Counted from the first letter of the stretch, positions 15,825-24,867 are shown. The stretch: 64,000 nt of DNA from CG2-30-36-39 sp964433225 (GCA_964433225.1 CAYSQA010000002.1:53192-117191), one strand, 5' to 3'. Notes: generated by a model from the letters alone, not told the origin. A program made the numbers and translations.

Positions 15825-18033
15825 GCAAACCATATCTTTTCATGTTTCTGGGATGCATTGTGCTAGTTGTGCTAGTAACACCACTAGAAAGCTAACTAAG
15901 ACTAAAGGGGTGATTGAAGCTAATGTTAATTATGCTAATGAGCAGGCGACTGTAGTGTTTGATGATAAACAAGCTGCGACAACCGATTTAGTTGCAGCCG
16001 TTAATTCTTTGGGCTACGTGGCACATTTGGAATTAGATGAAGATATTCAAGAGCAAGAGCGAGCTAAAGAGTTAAAGTTGATGAAAAATAAGTTGCTAGT
16101 AGGCGGGGTATTCTCTACTGTTTTGCTTTCTGGGATGTTGCCCAATCTACCTGCTATTTTTTATAACCCTTGGTTCCAATGGTTGCTAGCTACCCCAGTT
16201 CAATTTTGGGCTGGTAGTAGATTTTACCAAGGAGCTTGGTCTAGTTTAAAAAATAAAACTACTAATATGGATACTTTAGTGGTACTAGGCACTTCAGTGG
16301 CTTATTTTTATTCAGTAATTGTGACTCTTTGGGGCGAATGGTTTATGAGTCATGGGCTTGATACTCATGTTTATTTTGAGGCAGCGGCTGCCATTATTAC
16401 TTTTATTTTATTGGGTAAATTTCTGGAAATTAGAGCTAAAGCCAAAACTTCAGCAGCAATTAAAGAGTTACTTAATTTACAGGCAAAAACTGCTTGGTTA
16501 AAGAAAAAAAATCAATGGGTGGAAGTACCAATTGATCAAGTGCAAATTGGTGATGTGTTATTAGTTAAGCCAGGTCAAAAAGTTCCGGTTGATGGGGTGA
16601 TTATCAAAGGCGAAACATCGTTAGATGAAAGTATGGTTACTGGAGAAAGTTTGCCTGTTACGAAAACGGTTAAGGATGAAGTAGTAGGCGCTACAATCAA
16701 CCAATCAGGTAGTATTGAAATCAAGGCAACCAAAGTGGGCAATGAAACCATGTTGGCTAGTATTATTCGTTTAGTCAAAGAAGCTCAAGGTTCTAGACCA
16801 CAAATTCAGGCTTTAGTTGACAAAATTTCTTCTTATTTTGTGCCTACAGTGATTATTTTAGCAATTTTGACTTTTGTAGGGTGGCTGATCTTTGGTCCAG
16901 ATCCAAGGTTATTATTTGCTTTGGTGAGCATGATTAATGTGTTAATTATTGCTTGTCCATGTGCTTTGGGTTTAGCAACACCGACTTCATTAATGGTGGG
17001 GATTGGTAAAGGAGCAAAATTGGGAGTTTTAATTAAAGATGCTCAGGCTTTAGAAGTAGCTAATAAGGTTAAGACAGTTGTATTTGATAAAACCGGCACC
17101 TTAACAGAAGGTAAACCTCGTGTTCAGCAAGCTGATTTTATGACAACTAATCAGCAACAAGTTTTGGCAGTGATTAAAAAAGTTGAGGAATTATCTCATC
17201 ATCCATTAGCTACGGCCTTGACTGAGTATGCAGACCAACTACTCAAAGCAAAAGTTAAGCTTAGTGAAGTGACTGATTTTAAAGATATTGGTGGTAAAGG
17301 AGTGATTGCTCAAGTTGATGGTAAGCAAGTGGCTGTGGGTAATGAAAAATTATTGACAGAGTTGAAAGTTAGCTTGACTGTTGCTGAGCAAGAAAAAGTG
17401 GATTCATTAAAAAATAATGGCCAGACTTTAGTGCTGGTGGTGATAGCTAAAAAACTAGTAGCAATGTTGGGTATTGCTGATAAAGAAAAAGTTAATTCTG
17501 TTACAGTAATTGATTCATTAAAAGAGGAAAATATTAGAACCGTGATGTTAACCGGTGATAACCAAACAACTGCCAAAATTATTGCTGATAAATTGGGCAT
17601 AGATGAAGTGGTGGCTGAAGTTTTACCAAAAGACAAGGAAAGAGTGGTGCGACAATTAAGAAAAGATTTTGGAGTGGTAGCAATGGTTGGTGATGGTATT
17701 AATGATGCTCCGGCACTAGCTGCGGCTGATGTGGGGATTGCAATGGGTGGAGGCACCGATGTGGCGATTGAGTCAGCTGGAGTAACTTTGTTACGAAGTG
17801 ATATCGGTTTAGTACCAACCGCCATCAAACTTTCCAAAGCGACGATGAGAAATATCAGCCAAAACCTGTTTTGGGCTTTTGGTTACAATGTGTTGTTAAT
17901 TCCAGTGGCGATGGGAGTATTGTATTGGCCTTTTGGCGTGTTATTGAATCCAATGATGGCTGGGGCAGCCATGGCCTTTTCTAGTGTCAGTGTGGTATTG
18001 AATGCTTTAAGGTTAAAAAACATTAAATTATAA
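15817..18033 (+). CDS. copA: Copper-translocating P1B-type ATPase
   Basis: The 738-residue protein exports Cu+ using ATP. In order it has one N-terminal heavy-metal-associated domain with GMHCASC (C15, C18), eight predicted membrane helices, the actuator motif TGES, the metal-binding CPC of P1B-1 pumps (ACPCALG, near residue 380), the phosphorylation site DKTGT (near 425), the SHHPLA nucleotide motif and GDGIND (near 626). No His-rich tail is present. It is coupled to the upstream ArsR-YHS gene and followed by a SafE-like protein and a CopZ-like chaperone, which supports a copper detoxification role. Confidence 0.96.
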   Translation: MSKQTISFHVSGMHCASCASNTTRKLTKTKGVIEANVNYANEQATVVFDDKQAATTDLVAAVNSLGYVAHLELDEDIQEQERAKELKLMKNKLLVGGVFSTVLLSGMLPNLPAIFYNPWFQWLLATPVQFWAGSRFYQGAWSSLKNKTTNMDTLVVLGTSVAYFYSVIVTLWGEWFMSHGLDTHVYFEAAAAIITFILLGKFLEIRAKAKTSAAIKELLNLQAKTAWLKKKNQWVEVPIDQVQIGDVLLVKPGQKVPVDGVIIKGETSLDESMVTGESLPVTKTVKDEVVGATINQSGSIEIKATKVGNETMLASIIRLVKEAQGSRPQIQALVDKISSYFVPTVIILAILTFVGWLIFGPDPRLLFALVSMINVLIIACPCALGLATPTSLMVGIGKGAKLGVLIKDAQALEVANKVKTVVFDKTGTLTEGKPRVQQADFMTTNQQQVLAVIKKVEELSHHPLATALTEYADQLLKAKVKLSEVTDFKDIGGKGVIAQVDGKQVAVGNEKLLTELKVSLTVAEQEKVDSLKNNGQTLVLVVIAKKLVAMLGIADKEKVNSVTVIDSLKEENIRTVMLTGDNQTTAKIIADKLGIDEVVAEVLPKDKERVVRQLRKDFGVVAMVGDGINDAPALAAADVGIAMGGGTDVAIESAGVTLLRSDIGLVPTAIKLSKATMRNISQNLFWAFGYNVLLIPVAMGVLYWPFGVLLNPMMAGAAMAFSSVSVVLNALRLKNIKL

Positions 18034-18046
18034 TAAGGAGAGAATT

Positions 18047-19162
18047 ATGGATTTATTAGTTATTTTTCTAACAGGTTTAACCACAGGAGGGTTATCTTGT
18101 TTAGCAATGCAGGGTGGTTTATTAGCTAGTGTAGTTGCTAACCAAAAAGAACAAGAACGTGATGAGATTGTTGATGATGAAGTTAGAGAACAATCCAAGA
18201 AAAAAGAAAAATATTTAAAGTCTTTACAGAAAAATAATTTTTCTTTGCAATCTTTTGACCAATTAGACTGGTTACCTGTGTTGATGTTTTTATTGTCCAA
18301 GTTAGTTGCTCATACAATTTTGGGGTTTTTACTAGGTTGGCTTGGTTCTGCCATGACTTTAAGCTTGGGCATGAGATTAGTTTTTCAAGTTTTCACTGCT
18401 GTTTTTATGTTTGCTACAGCTATGAATTTATTGGATATTCATCCTATTTTTCGTCATTTAGCTTTTCAGCCTCCCAAGTTTTTACAAAGATTAATCAGAG
18501 GAACAAGTAAAAGTCAGGCTTTATTTGCTCCGGCGATGTTAGGTTTCATGACGATTTTTATTCCCTGTGGAGTAACTCAAGCTATGGAAGTATTGGCGAT
18601 TAATTCTGGTAATCCCTTGGTTGGAGCAGTGATTATGTTTACTTTCATTTTGGGCACTTCTCCATTGTTTGCTATTTTGGGCGTGGCTACTGCGAAACTT
18701 AGTGAAGGTTGGTATCAAAAATTTACTAAGTTTGCAGCAGCTGTCTTGATTGGGATGGCTGTTTACAGTGTTAACGGAGTTTTATTGGTGATTGATTCAC
18801 CGCTCACCATTAATAAAATTATTCAACCAATCACTTACTTTTTTTCAGCAGATAGATTTGATCAAGCTGGTGGAAACAGTGTTGGTGTAAAAAATGGTGT
18901 TCAACAAATAAAAATAGATGTTTTGAGTCGGGGTTATCAACCCAACTATATTAAAGTGAAAAGTGGTGTGCCTGTAGAAATGACCCTGCAAAGTAACAAT
19001 ACTTATTCCTGTGCTTTGGCTTTTGTTTTTAGGGAGTTTGGTATTAGCACCTATTTAAAATCTACCGATACGCAAAGTTTCACTTTTACCCCAACCAAAA
19101 AAGGTAAGTTTACTTTTTCTTGTTCAATGGGAATGTACACAGGTATTATGGAGGTAATTTAA
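18047..19162 (+). CDS. SafE/TauE-like membrane protein with C-terminal cupredoxin-like domain
   Basis: The 371 residues split in two. Residues ~1-275 are a polytopic membrane part of the sulfite-exporter TauE/SafE/DsbD-like type, with single Cys residues in the first and fourth helices (GLSCLAMQGG, IFIPCGVTQ). Residues ~285-371 resemble a cupredoxin. A Cys in SNNTYSCALAFVF and another in FTFSCSMGMYTG, with nearby Met, could bind copper. Related two-part proteins sit in copper operons and are thought to handle copper or thiol transfer at the membrane. The start has a strong AAGGAGAG. The gene lies 13 bp after copA and 1 bp before the CopZ-like gene. Confidence 0.85.
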   Translation: MDLLVIFLTGLTTGGLSCLAMQGGLLASVVANQKEQERDEIVDDEVREQSKKKEKYLKSLQKNNFSLQSFDQLDWLPVLMFLLSKLVAHTILGFLLGWLGSAMTLSLGMRLVFQVFTAVFMFATAMNLLDIHPIFRHLAFQPPKFLQRLIRGTSKSQALFAPAMLGFMTIFIPCGVTQAMEVLAINSGNPLVGAVIMFTFILGTSPLFAILGVATAKLSEGWYQKFTKFAAAVLIGMAVYSVNGVLLVIDSPLTINKIIQPITYFFSADRFDQAGGNSVGVKNGVQQIKIDVLSRGYQPNYIKVKSGVPVEMTLQSNNTYSCALAFVFREFGISTYLKSTDTQSFTFTPTKKGKFTFSCSMGMYTGIMEVI

Positions 19163-19163
19163 A

Positions 19164-19415
19164 ATGTTAAATTTTTTTAAAAAAAATAAAACTCAAACTG
19201 GTAAAGTAGTTACTTTAAAGATTGATGGCATGCATTGTACAAGTTGTAGTATGAGCATTGATGGTGAACTTGAAGATTTAGCTGGAGTAAATAGTGCCAC
19301 TACTAGTTATTCAAAATCAGAGACTAAAGTGGAATATGATCCAGAAAAAGTTAATTTGGAGAAAATTAAAACCACGATTAAGGCTTTGGGTTATGGAGTA
19401 AAAGTAGAAGAATAA
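19164..19415 (+). CDS. CopZ-like heavy-metal-associated domain protein
   Basis: The 83-residue protein is one ferredoxin-like HMA domain after a short Lys-rich lead. It carries the metal-binding loop GMHCTSCSM and the family ending IKALGYGV. Copper chaperones of this type hand Cu+ to the N-terminal domain of CopA. It is the last gene of the copper operon; its ATG lies immediately after the stop of the preceding gene. Confidence 0.9.
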   Translation: MLNFFKKNKTQTGKVVTLKIDGMHCTSCSMSIDGELEDLAGVNSATTSYSKSETKVEYDPEKVNLEKIKTTIKALGYGVKVEE

Positions 19416-19439
19416 TTAATAAAAAAATTTATTTGAGTT

Positions 19440-19667
19440 ATGCCACAAAAACCTACTATTACTGGCCAAATTAATCTTAAAGCCTTGGAATTGTTGGAGC
19501 AAAATCCAGCTGGTTTGAGTTGGACAGAGTTAAAAAACAAATTAGAAGGAACTTATCCCGCTTTTCATCCAAAAACTATTAATGGTTGTGTCTGGAAACT
19601 TTTGGAAAAATATCCAGACCAAGTTTACAAACCTAAAAAAGGTCTTTTCAAGTTGAAGAAATTTTAA
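19440..19667 (+). CDS. Small basic winged-helix-like protein
   Basis: The 75-residue Lys-rich protein has no recognised family signature. The pattern LKALELLEQNPAGLSWTELK followed by HPKTINGCVWKLLEKYP and a short basic end resembles a winged helix, like HARE-HTH or other restriction-associated HTH domains. It starts 24 bp after the CopZ-like gene, so it may be read from the copper transcript, but no functional link is visible. Confidence 0.65.
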   Translation: MPQKPTITGQINLKALELLEQNPAGLSWTELKNKLEGTYPAFHPKTINGCVWKLLEKYPDQVYKPKKGLFKLKKF

Positions 19668-19772
19668 AATTAGTGTTTATAATAGCAAGTTATTACTAAA
19701 TCATTGTGTTATTATTCTTGACTATAAATCCAAATATTTTATTTTAATTTGTTTTTTCTTAAGTCCTATATA

Positions 19773-19801
19773 TTGACATTATATGATGTTTATACTATAA
19801 T
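19773..19801 (+). promoter_or_regulatory. Perfect consensus sigma-70 promoter of the five-gene unknown operon
   Basis: TTGACA (19773-19778), exactly 17 bp, TATAAT (19796-19801). This is the only fully consensus promoter I found in the window. It predicts a start near 19808 and a leader of about 60 nt with a pyrimidine-rich stretch and a weak TTTTC/GAAAA hairpin. The leader has no Shine-Dalgarno sequence before the ATG at 19869. Confidence 0.85.
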
Positions 19802-19868
19802 CCCTTTTTTCTTTTCGAATTTCGAGAAAACCCAATTATAAGTAAAACTCGAACTGAAAAAACACAAC

Positions 19869-21500
19869 ATGGCAGAAAAAATTGGAAATGCAGAAGCCCG
19901 ACAAAAGCTAAAAAAGGGAGAAATTTTAGTTGTTGATCATTCTGGGCAGATTTTAGAAAAAGAAACATCTCAACAACTCAAACTTGCACAAGAATTAGGT
20001 TTAACGAGACCAGTTCTTTTTGAAGAACATCAATTTGATGGATATCAAAGACCTTTTGATCAAGAAGTTTCAATGTTTGTTCAAGGATCTTTGGCTCTCG
20101 GCGATATGACTCCAGCTTATGCTTGGGCCATGCTTTGTACTGATTTAAAAAAAGTTGGTAGTAAAGCAAAAACATTTACAGATGAGATTGCAATGGCCAA
20201 AATGTGGAAAGAGAAGTTGGAAGAATTAAGAGTAGCTTTCAATTTACCTGAAAATCATTTTTTTATTGATACAAGTGGCCCTATTTTACATGTTCATCCA
20301 CTTGAAGAGTCTGGAGTTACTCCAGGAACAAATGGTTCACCATTAGAATTTGATATGCTTAGACAACCTTCTCATATGTTGCCACATGATGTGGGTCGTG
20401 GGTTTGAAGCTATCTTACCAACTCATTTTCAAAATAGCGGTTACAATACTTCAGCTCATCCAGAGATGGATTCATCTATGGGGCCAATGAGTGCTATTCC
20501 CAAAGTTTTAATCGGTCAGTATGTTAGAGTTGGAGGAGCTTTCAATATTCAAGGTAATCAAACTTTGGATATTAAAAGTAATGCTTGGATAGGTCAAAAA
20601 GCTTACTTTATTACTCAAGAACATCCTGCTGATTTACCCTCACAATTATTAGCTCGTGTTCGTCAATATACCAGTTTTCCTGGTATGACCATTGGCGAAT
20701 GGGCTTGGATTGCTAAGGAAGCTAAAGTGCTTTATCGTACTGGCTACATTGGTGAAGGATCCGTTGTAGCAGCTCAAGCTAAAGTTAATAATTGGGTTGG
20801 AGATTATAGTTTAGTGACTGATGCTGGCCATAATACTTTTTATCCACTTAAAGCTTATGTTTTAGGTAAGTTGGGTATCAGAGATACTCAGGCTGTTTTA
20901 TCCTTAGATTGGAAAAAAGTTGAAGATCATTTCAGAGAAGAGTATGAAGAGTGGCGTAAAAAAGATCATAGACCTGATGAAAATATAGCTGAGGCTTTAG
21001 CAGAATTAAGAGAAAAATCAGCTCAAAGAGTTTTATTTATTGGTTGTCACAGAGAATCTAATATTCTTACAGCTGCAGATCCCAAAGAAGGTAAAAATCC
21101 ATTAAGACGTATAGATATTATGACTCATGGTCGCAGCTCTCAAGCTTTTACCATGCAAGCACTAAATGGTATGAGATCTAGAAATGTTCGTTTCCGCAAT
21201 GTTGAAGATTTGGGTAATTTACCAATTGGTGATTTTTATGAAGAGCCTCTTTATGACATGATTGTTATTCAGACTTCTGCTTCTTCATGTTGTAATGGTG
21301 GTCATGAAATTTGTAGGATTTTTGATGAAGCTCAACGTTTATTAAAACCAGGTGGACGTATAGTTGGTACTATTCATGATGTTTCTAGACATAGAGATCA
21401 AATGACCTTACCAGAATATGTAAGTGTTATCGGTTCTTTGCAAGAGGCTAGTGATAGTTTAGCTGTTCATGCTGAAAGAGTTGTTACTGGTACTCATTAA
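19869..21500 (+). CDS. Left-handed beta-helix acyltransferase-like / methyltransferase-like fusion
   Basis: The 543-residue protein is not a family I can name. Residues ~1-210 are an unknown region with many His. Residues ~212-320 show hexapeptide-repeat spacing (VLIGQYVRVGG, AWIGQKAYFITQEHP, MTIGEWAWIAKEAKV, YIGEGSVV), as in O-acetyltransferases, with a possible catalytic His in TQEHP (H252). Residues ~385-510 look like a Rossmann methyltransferase: RVLFIGCHRES (motif I), YDMIVIQTSAS and RLLKPGGRIVGTI. The motif I glycines are poor, so SAM binding is uncertain. It is the first gene of a five-gene operon and ends 24 bp before the next. A modifying enzyme with two activities on one product is inferred. 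Confidence 0.75.
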   Translation: MAEKIGNAEARQKLKKGEILVVDHSGQILEKETSQQLKLAQELGLTRPVLFEEHQFDGYQRPFDQEVSMFVQGSLALGDMTPAYAWAMLCTDLKKVGSKAKTFTDEIAMAKMWKEKLEELRVAFNLPENHFFIDTSGPILHVHPLEESGVTPGTNGSPLEFDMLRQPSHMLPHDVGRGFEAILPTHFQNSGYNTSAHPEMDSSMGPMSAIPKVLIGQYVRVGGAFNIQGNQTLDIKSNAWIGQKAYFITQEHPADLPSQLLARVRQYTSFPGMTIGEWAWIAKEAKVLYRTGYIGEGSVVAAQAKVNNWVGDYSLVTDAGHNTFYPLKAYVLGKLGIRDTQAVLSLDWKKVEDHFREEYEEWRKKDHRPDENIAEALAELREKSAQRVLFIGCHRESNILTAADPKEGKNPLRRIDIMTHGRSSQAFTMQALNGMRSRNVRFRNVEDLGNLPIGDFYEEPLYDMIVIQTSASSCCNGGHEICRIFDEAQRLLKPGGRIVGTIHDVSRHRDQMTLPEYVSVIGSLQEASDSLAVHAERVVTGTH

Positions 21501-21524
21501 TTTAATTTTTCAAGGAAACTAAAT

Positions 21525-22511
21525 ATGAAAGAAACTATAGTTATTGATTTAAATTTATTAGAACAAGAAGTTTTATTAGGTGCAGATTTAATTGGTAAAG
21601 AAATTGATTTATCAGCTGTAAAGGCTAGTGAACTATTTTCCAGACCAGATTTACATCGTCGTTTGGAAGAACTACTTAAGCCATTAGATGTAATTTTAGT
21701 TGTTAATCTTGATGACTCTTTATCTTATAAAAACAGATTAGACTTTTTACCAGAGCATGGCTATTTGATGCACTTTAATATTGCTACTTCTAAGCCAATA
21801 CCACATATTGAACCTTTGCCTGCTGCTCATGATACAGCTTCAACAGAAGCATTAAGCATGATTGAAGGTCAAAAACAATATGTTTTGGAAGCTGAAGTTG
21901 CTTTAATTGGAGTTATTGAAAATGGAGTAATGAGGCCAATGTTTGTTGGTACTTTGGTTGATTTTGGTGATCGAACTCCCAGATTAGATAATACTGGTAG
22001 AACTTATAAAACTTGGACTAAGGGGATTGAGTTTGGTGGTTCATCTGGTTTATCAACTACTTGGGTTGGTATTAGTGATTGGGACGAATTAAATAGAGTT
22101 GAGATGGAATATTGGGTAACTGATGATAAAACTGGAGAAGTTGTTTTACATACACCCAATGCTCAGGCAGATTCCTTGAAATTATGGGGTCAACGTTTAG
22201 GTGATTGGGTGGGAAATTATTCAGCTGAAAAATTGGCTAAGCTTGGGATTGTTGAAGGTCAACCATTTTTACTTTCAACTGGTCAAATTTTATTAGAAGA
22301 TGATGGCGCTCGTTCTATTGATCCGGCTGTGATGCCAGAATTTACTGCTCGCAGTGTAATGAAGATTGACAGTGATAAGGTTGTTGAAACAGTAGTTAGG
22401 GGCGTAACTTCTCCAAAAAATGAACAAACATTTTCTCCAGAAGAAGCTCCTTTAGATGGTGATTACTTCACTTACTATCAAAACAAGCAAGCTGAAGAAA
22501 CTAACAAATAG
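21525..22511 (+). CDS. Unknown protein sharing a domain with the next gene
   Basis: The 328-residue protein has no signal peptide and no known family signature. The middle part (about residues 115-260) aligns by eye with residues ~110-270 of the following protein. Shared features are a Gly-rich step before WVGISDWDELNRVEMEYWV (next gene WVELEDWDDFVGAQLNATI), a W/L-rich helix, then a Gly-rich strand with LLSTGQILLEDDGAR (next gene IIFTSGLLYWAQEYGTR). The N-terminal ~100 residues include VILVVNLDDSLSYKNRLDFL. The start has AAGGAAA 8-10 nt upstream. The tail is acidic and probably flexible. Confidence 0.7.
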   Translation: MKETIVIDLNLLEQEVLLGADLIGKEIDLSAVKASELFSRPDLHRRLEELLKPLDVILVVNLDDSLSYKNRLDFLPEHGYLMHFNIATSKPIPHIEPLPAAHDTASTEALSMIEGQKQYVLEAEVALIGVIENGVMRPMFVGTLVDFGDRTPRLDNTGRTYKTWTKGIEFGGSSGLSTTWVGISDWDELNRVEMEYWVTDDKTGEVVLHTPNAQADSLKLWGQRLGDWVGNYSAEKLAKLGIVEGQPFLLSTGQILLEDDGARSIDPAVMPEFTARSVMKIDSDKVVETVVRGVTSPKNEQTFSPEEAPLDGDYFTYYQNKQAEETNK

Positions 22512-22529
22512 AAAATAGGAATTAGTTCT

Positions 22530-24410
22530 ATGACAGAAATTAAACGATCACTAGCTGTTGAATATGGTCTTTCTTTAGAAAAAATTAACTGGCAAAACAA
22601 AGAAAAACGTCGGGCTTTTGAAGCTGAACTTCGTCAGAGAGGTTTGGTAGTGGCTGTAGCTAAAGATGGTACTTTCAAAGAAGTTATGCCTTTAAAAGAG
22701 TGGATTCCTGAGCATATTTTTACTCTCAAATGGAACTCTGCTCCGACCACTTTACCTGATGGTACTTATTATGAAGATCCATTACCTCCTGACTGGTCCT
22801 TGGTTCCTAACTCAAAAGGCAGATTAGATCTCAATGATTTAGAACTTTTACATGGTGTTAAGTATGCTATCGAGGGTGAAACCGGGATTATGGCTGAAAT
22901 TCAGCAAGATGGTTCTGTCAAGATTCTTTATGCTGGAGTTTATCAGGATATCTCTAATCGTGATGTTTCCCCAGCCGGAAAAGTTTGGGGTAGTGGGCCA
23001 GTTGCTGGAATGAGTCCTCTTTGGGTAGAGCTTGAGGATTGGGATGATTTTGTTGGAGCTCAACTTAATGCCACCATTGAGGGTATTAAAGAAGGTGACA
23101 CTGATGTTGAAGCAAGAAGAGTTGAATCTTTTCCTGCAGAAATTGAAAAATTAGCTAGAAATTGGCGTGAACAATTAATTAAAGTTTTAATTGAACATGA
23201 AGTCTATATTGATGCCAAACTCAAACCTGGAACAAGAATAATTTTCACTTCTGGTTTACTTTATTGGGCTCAAGAGTATGGCACTCGTTATTTTCAAACA
23301 GAAATTACTCCAATAATTAATGCTCACGCAGTTTTAAGTTTTTTAAGTGGTATTGAAGTAGAAAGTGAAATGGTTGCTCACACTGTTAAGGAACCAGATT
23401 ATGAAGTTACAGAAACTCAAGCTCAAGCTATTTCTTTGTGGCAAGCAAACCAAATAGAGCAAAACGTTGGGGTGGTTGCTCAAGAAGTAGATGAAGAGCT
23501 TCAATTAAGTTATATCAAAGATAGAGCCAACCAAATGGAGCCGGGAAAGCTTGGACGTTTGGTTTCTGAAAACAGTTTTGTTACTACGGCTAATCCTGAT
23601 CTAGAGAAAATGAGAGAAGTTTTACCTACTATTACTGACCTTAGAGCTAGGTACGAAAAAATTAAAGATAATTGGCAGTCCGGAGTTGGTTTAGATTTAC
23701 TACTAGTTCGTAATGGTTTAAGTACTCCAGAAAAAGAAGGTAAACTTCCAGGAGTAATTAAAACTGAGACTGGTATTTTAGATGACACAATTGCCAAGCG
23801 TAGTGCTCAACGTTCTTATGATATTGCAACTCAGCTTTGGGATGTTCCAGCTCCAGATCTAGTAATTGCTGCGGGCAGAACTTCAGCTATGGCAACGATT
23901 GATGTGGCTTTATGGTCAATTGGTCAACCTTATCCAGTGAAAGATATCCAAAGAGATTGGCGTTTAAATGAGCGATCATTTGGTGATGGAGTAGGTCACT
24001 TAGCTAGTGAATTTAGTGAAGAGGAACTACACTCTTTTGAACAAGCCATCAGTAATGGTGAGAATTTCTCTTTTGTTCATCTCAAAGTGCTTTCTTTTAT
24101 GTTGGATTTATTAGAAACAGCTAACCAGTTTTATCAGGAAAATGGTCGGCAAATGAAAGTGATTGTTTCTTCTCAAGAAGGTCCAGTTCAACTTATGCAG
24201 GCTATTTTGAAAGGTTTGACCAGTAAAACTGATATTTTTGCTCCAGTTGAAAGTACTAATAATGAAAGATTTATTTTGGAAACACCATTTATTTTTCCAG
24301 AATATGTTTCAGATGAATTAGTAGAAGAAGCAACTGGAATTGAAGAACAAAGATTATTGAGTGTCACTGCTAGAGGTTTATTGGCCTCAACTAATTTAGA
24401 AGAAAACTAA
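22530..24410 (+). CDS. Unknown domain fused to an inactivated phosphoglycerate-mutase-like domain
   Basis: The protein has 626 residues. Residues ~60-280 carry the domain shared with the preceding gene. Residues ~385-565 follow the histidine-phosphatase (dPGM) plan: LLLVRNGLST where active enzymes read LVRHGxS, DWRLNERSFGDGVG closely like the dPGM WRLNERHYG, GENFSFVHLKVL like the GESL helix, and VIVSSQEGP where active enzymes read AAHGNS. Both catalytic His positions are changed (N395 and Q549), while the Arg of RxG and the Glu of NER remain. It should bind a phosphate-like ligand at most, so a regulatory or scaffold role is inferred. The true mutase of this cell is probably GpmI at 57401-59125. 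Confidence 0.75.
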   Translation: MTEIKRSLAVEYGLSLEKINWQNKEKRRAFEAELRQRGLVVAVAKDGTFKEVMPLKEWIPEHIFTLKWNSAPTTLPDGTYYEDPLPPDWSLVPNSKGRLDLNDLELLHGVKYAIEGETGIMAEIQQDGSVKILYAGVYQDISNRDVSPAGKVWGSGPVAGMSPLWVELEDWDDFVGAQLNATIEGIKEGDTDVEARRVESFPAEIEKLARNWREQLIKVLIEHEVYIDAKLKPGTRIIFTSGLLYWAQEYGTRYFQTEITPIINAHAVLSFLSGIEVESEMVAHTVKEPDYEVTETQAQAISLWQANQIEQNVGVVAQEVDEELQLSYIKDRANQMEPGKLGRLVSENSFVTTANPDLEKMREVLPTITDLRARYEKIKDNWQSGVGLDLLLVRNGLSTPEKEGKLPGVIKTETGILDDTIAKRSAQRSYDIATQLWDVPAPDLVIAAGRTSAMATIDVALWSIGQPYPVKDIQRDWRLNERSFGDGVGHLASEFSEEELHSFEQAISNGENFSFVHLKVLSFMLDLLETANQFYQENGRQMKVIVSSQEGPVQLMQAILKGLTSKTDIFAPVESTNNERFILETPFIFPEYVSDELVEEATGIEEQRLLSVTARGLLASTNLEEN

Positions 24411-24431
24411 TTTGAAAGGTAATAAAAAAAT

Positions 24432-24860
24432 ATGAAAGACGAATTAAAGAAAAATGGACATGAGCATGATAATAATGGTGAGTGTGATTTGCTTTACTCA
24501 ACTACTAGTCATATGTTAACTACTGAGACCTGTGGTTGTGCTGCAGCGATGATGATTATTTATCGCTTAAAGAACAAAGTTACTAGTTTAGATGAGGATG
24601 GTCAGTTTGCTTTAAAACTAGCTGAAGAAGATTTTTTAGCTGGTCAAGATTTGGAATGGGGCAAGAGAAATATCAGACTTTGGGAGATTCTTGAATACTT
24701 AGTTGAGTGGGTTGGTGAAAAAGAATTCACTGCTGCTACTTTAGAAGTTATTTCTGTTATTGCTGATGATGAGAGATTTGATATTCGTTCAATAGAAGGA
24801 TTGACTCTCGTGCAAGAGATGGAAATGATTATTCATTTTGCTAGGATCTGTGTAAAATAA
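24432..24860 (+). CDS. Small acidic protein with Cys/His-rich N-terminus
   Basis: The 142-residue protein belongs to no family I know. Residues 1-40 contain GHEHDNNGECDLLYS and SHMLTTETCGCAAAM, giving four His/Cys clusters that could bind a metal ion or mark a modified leader. The rest is helical and acidic (EWGKRNIRLWEILEYLVEWVG), as in a small adaptor or carrier. GAAAGG precedes the ATG. It lies between the pseudo-mutase gene and the exporter gene, so it could be a carrier, an accessory factor or the transported product. The sequence does not decide. Confidence 0.7.
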   Translation: MKDELKKNGHEHDNNGECDLLYSTTSHMLTTETCGCAAAMMIIYRLKNKVTSLDEDGQFALKLAEEDFLAGQDLEWGKRNIRLWEILEYLVEWVGEKEFTAATLEVISVIADDERFDIRSIEGLTLVQEMEMIIHFARICVK

Positions 24861-24867
24861 ATTGTTT

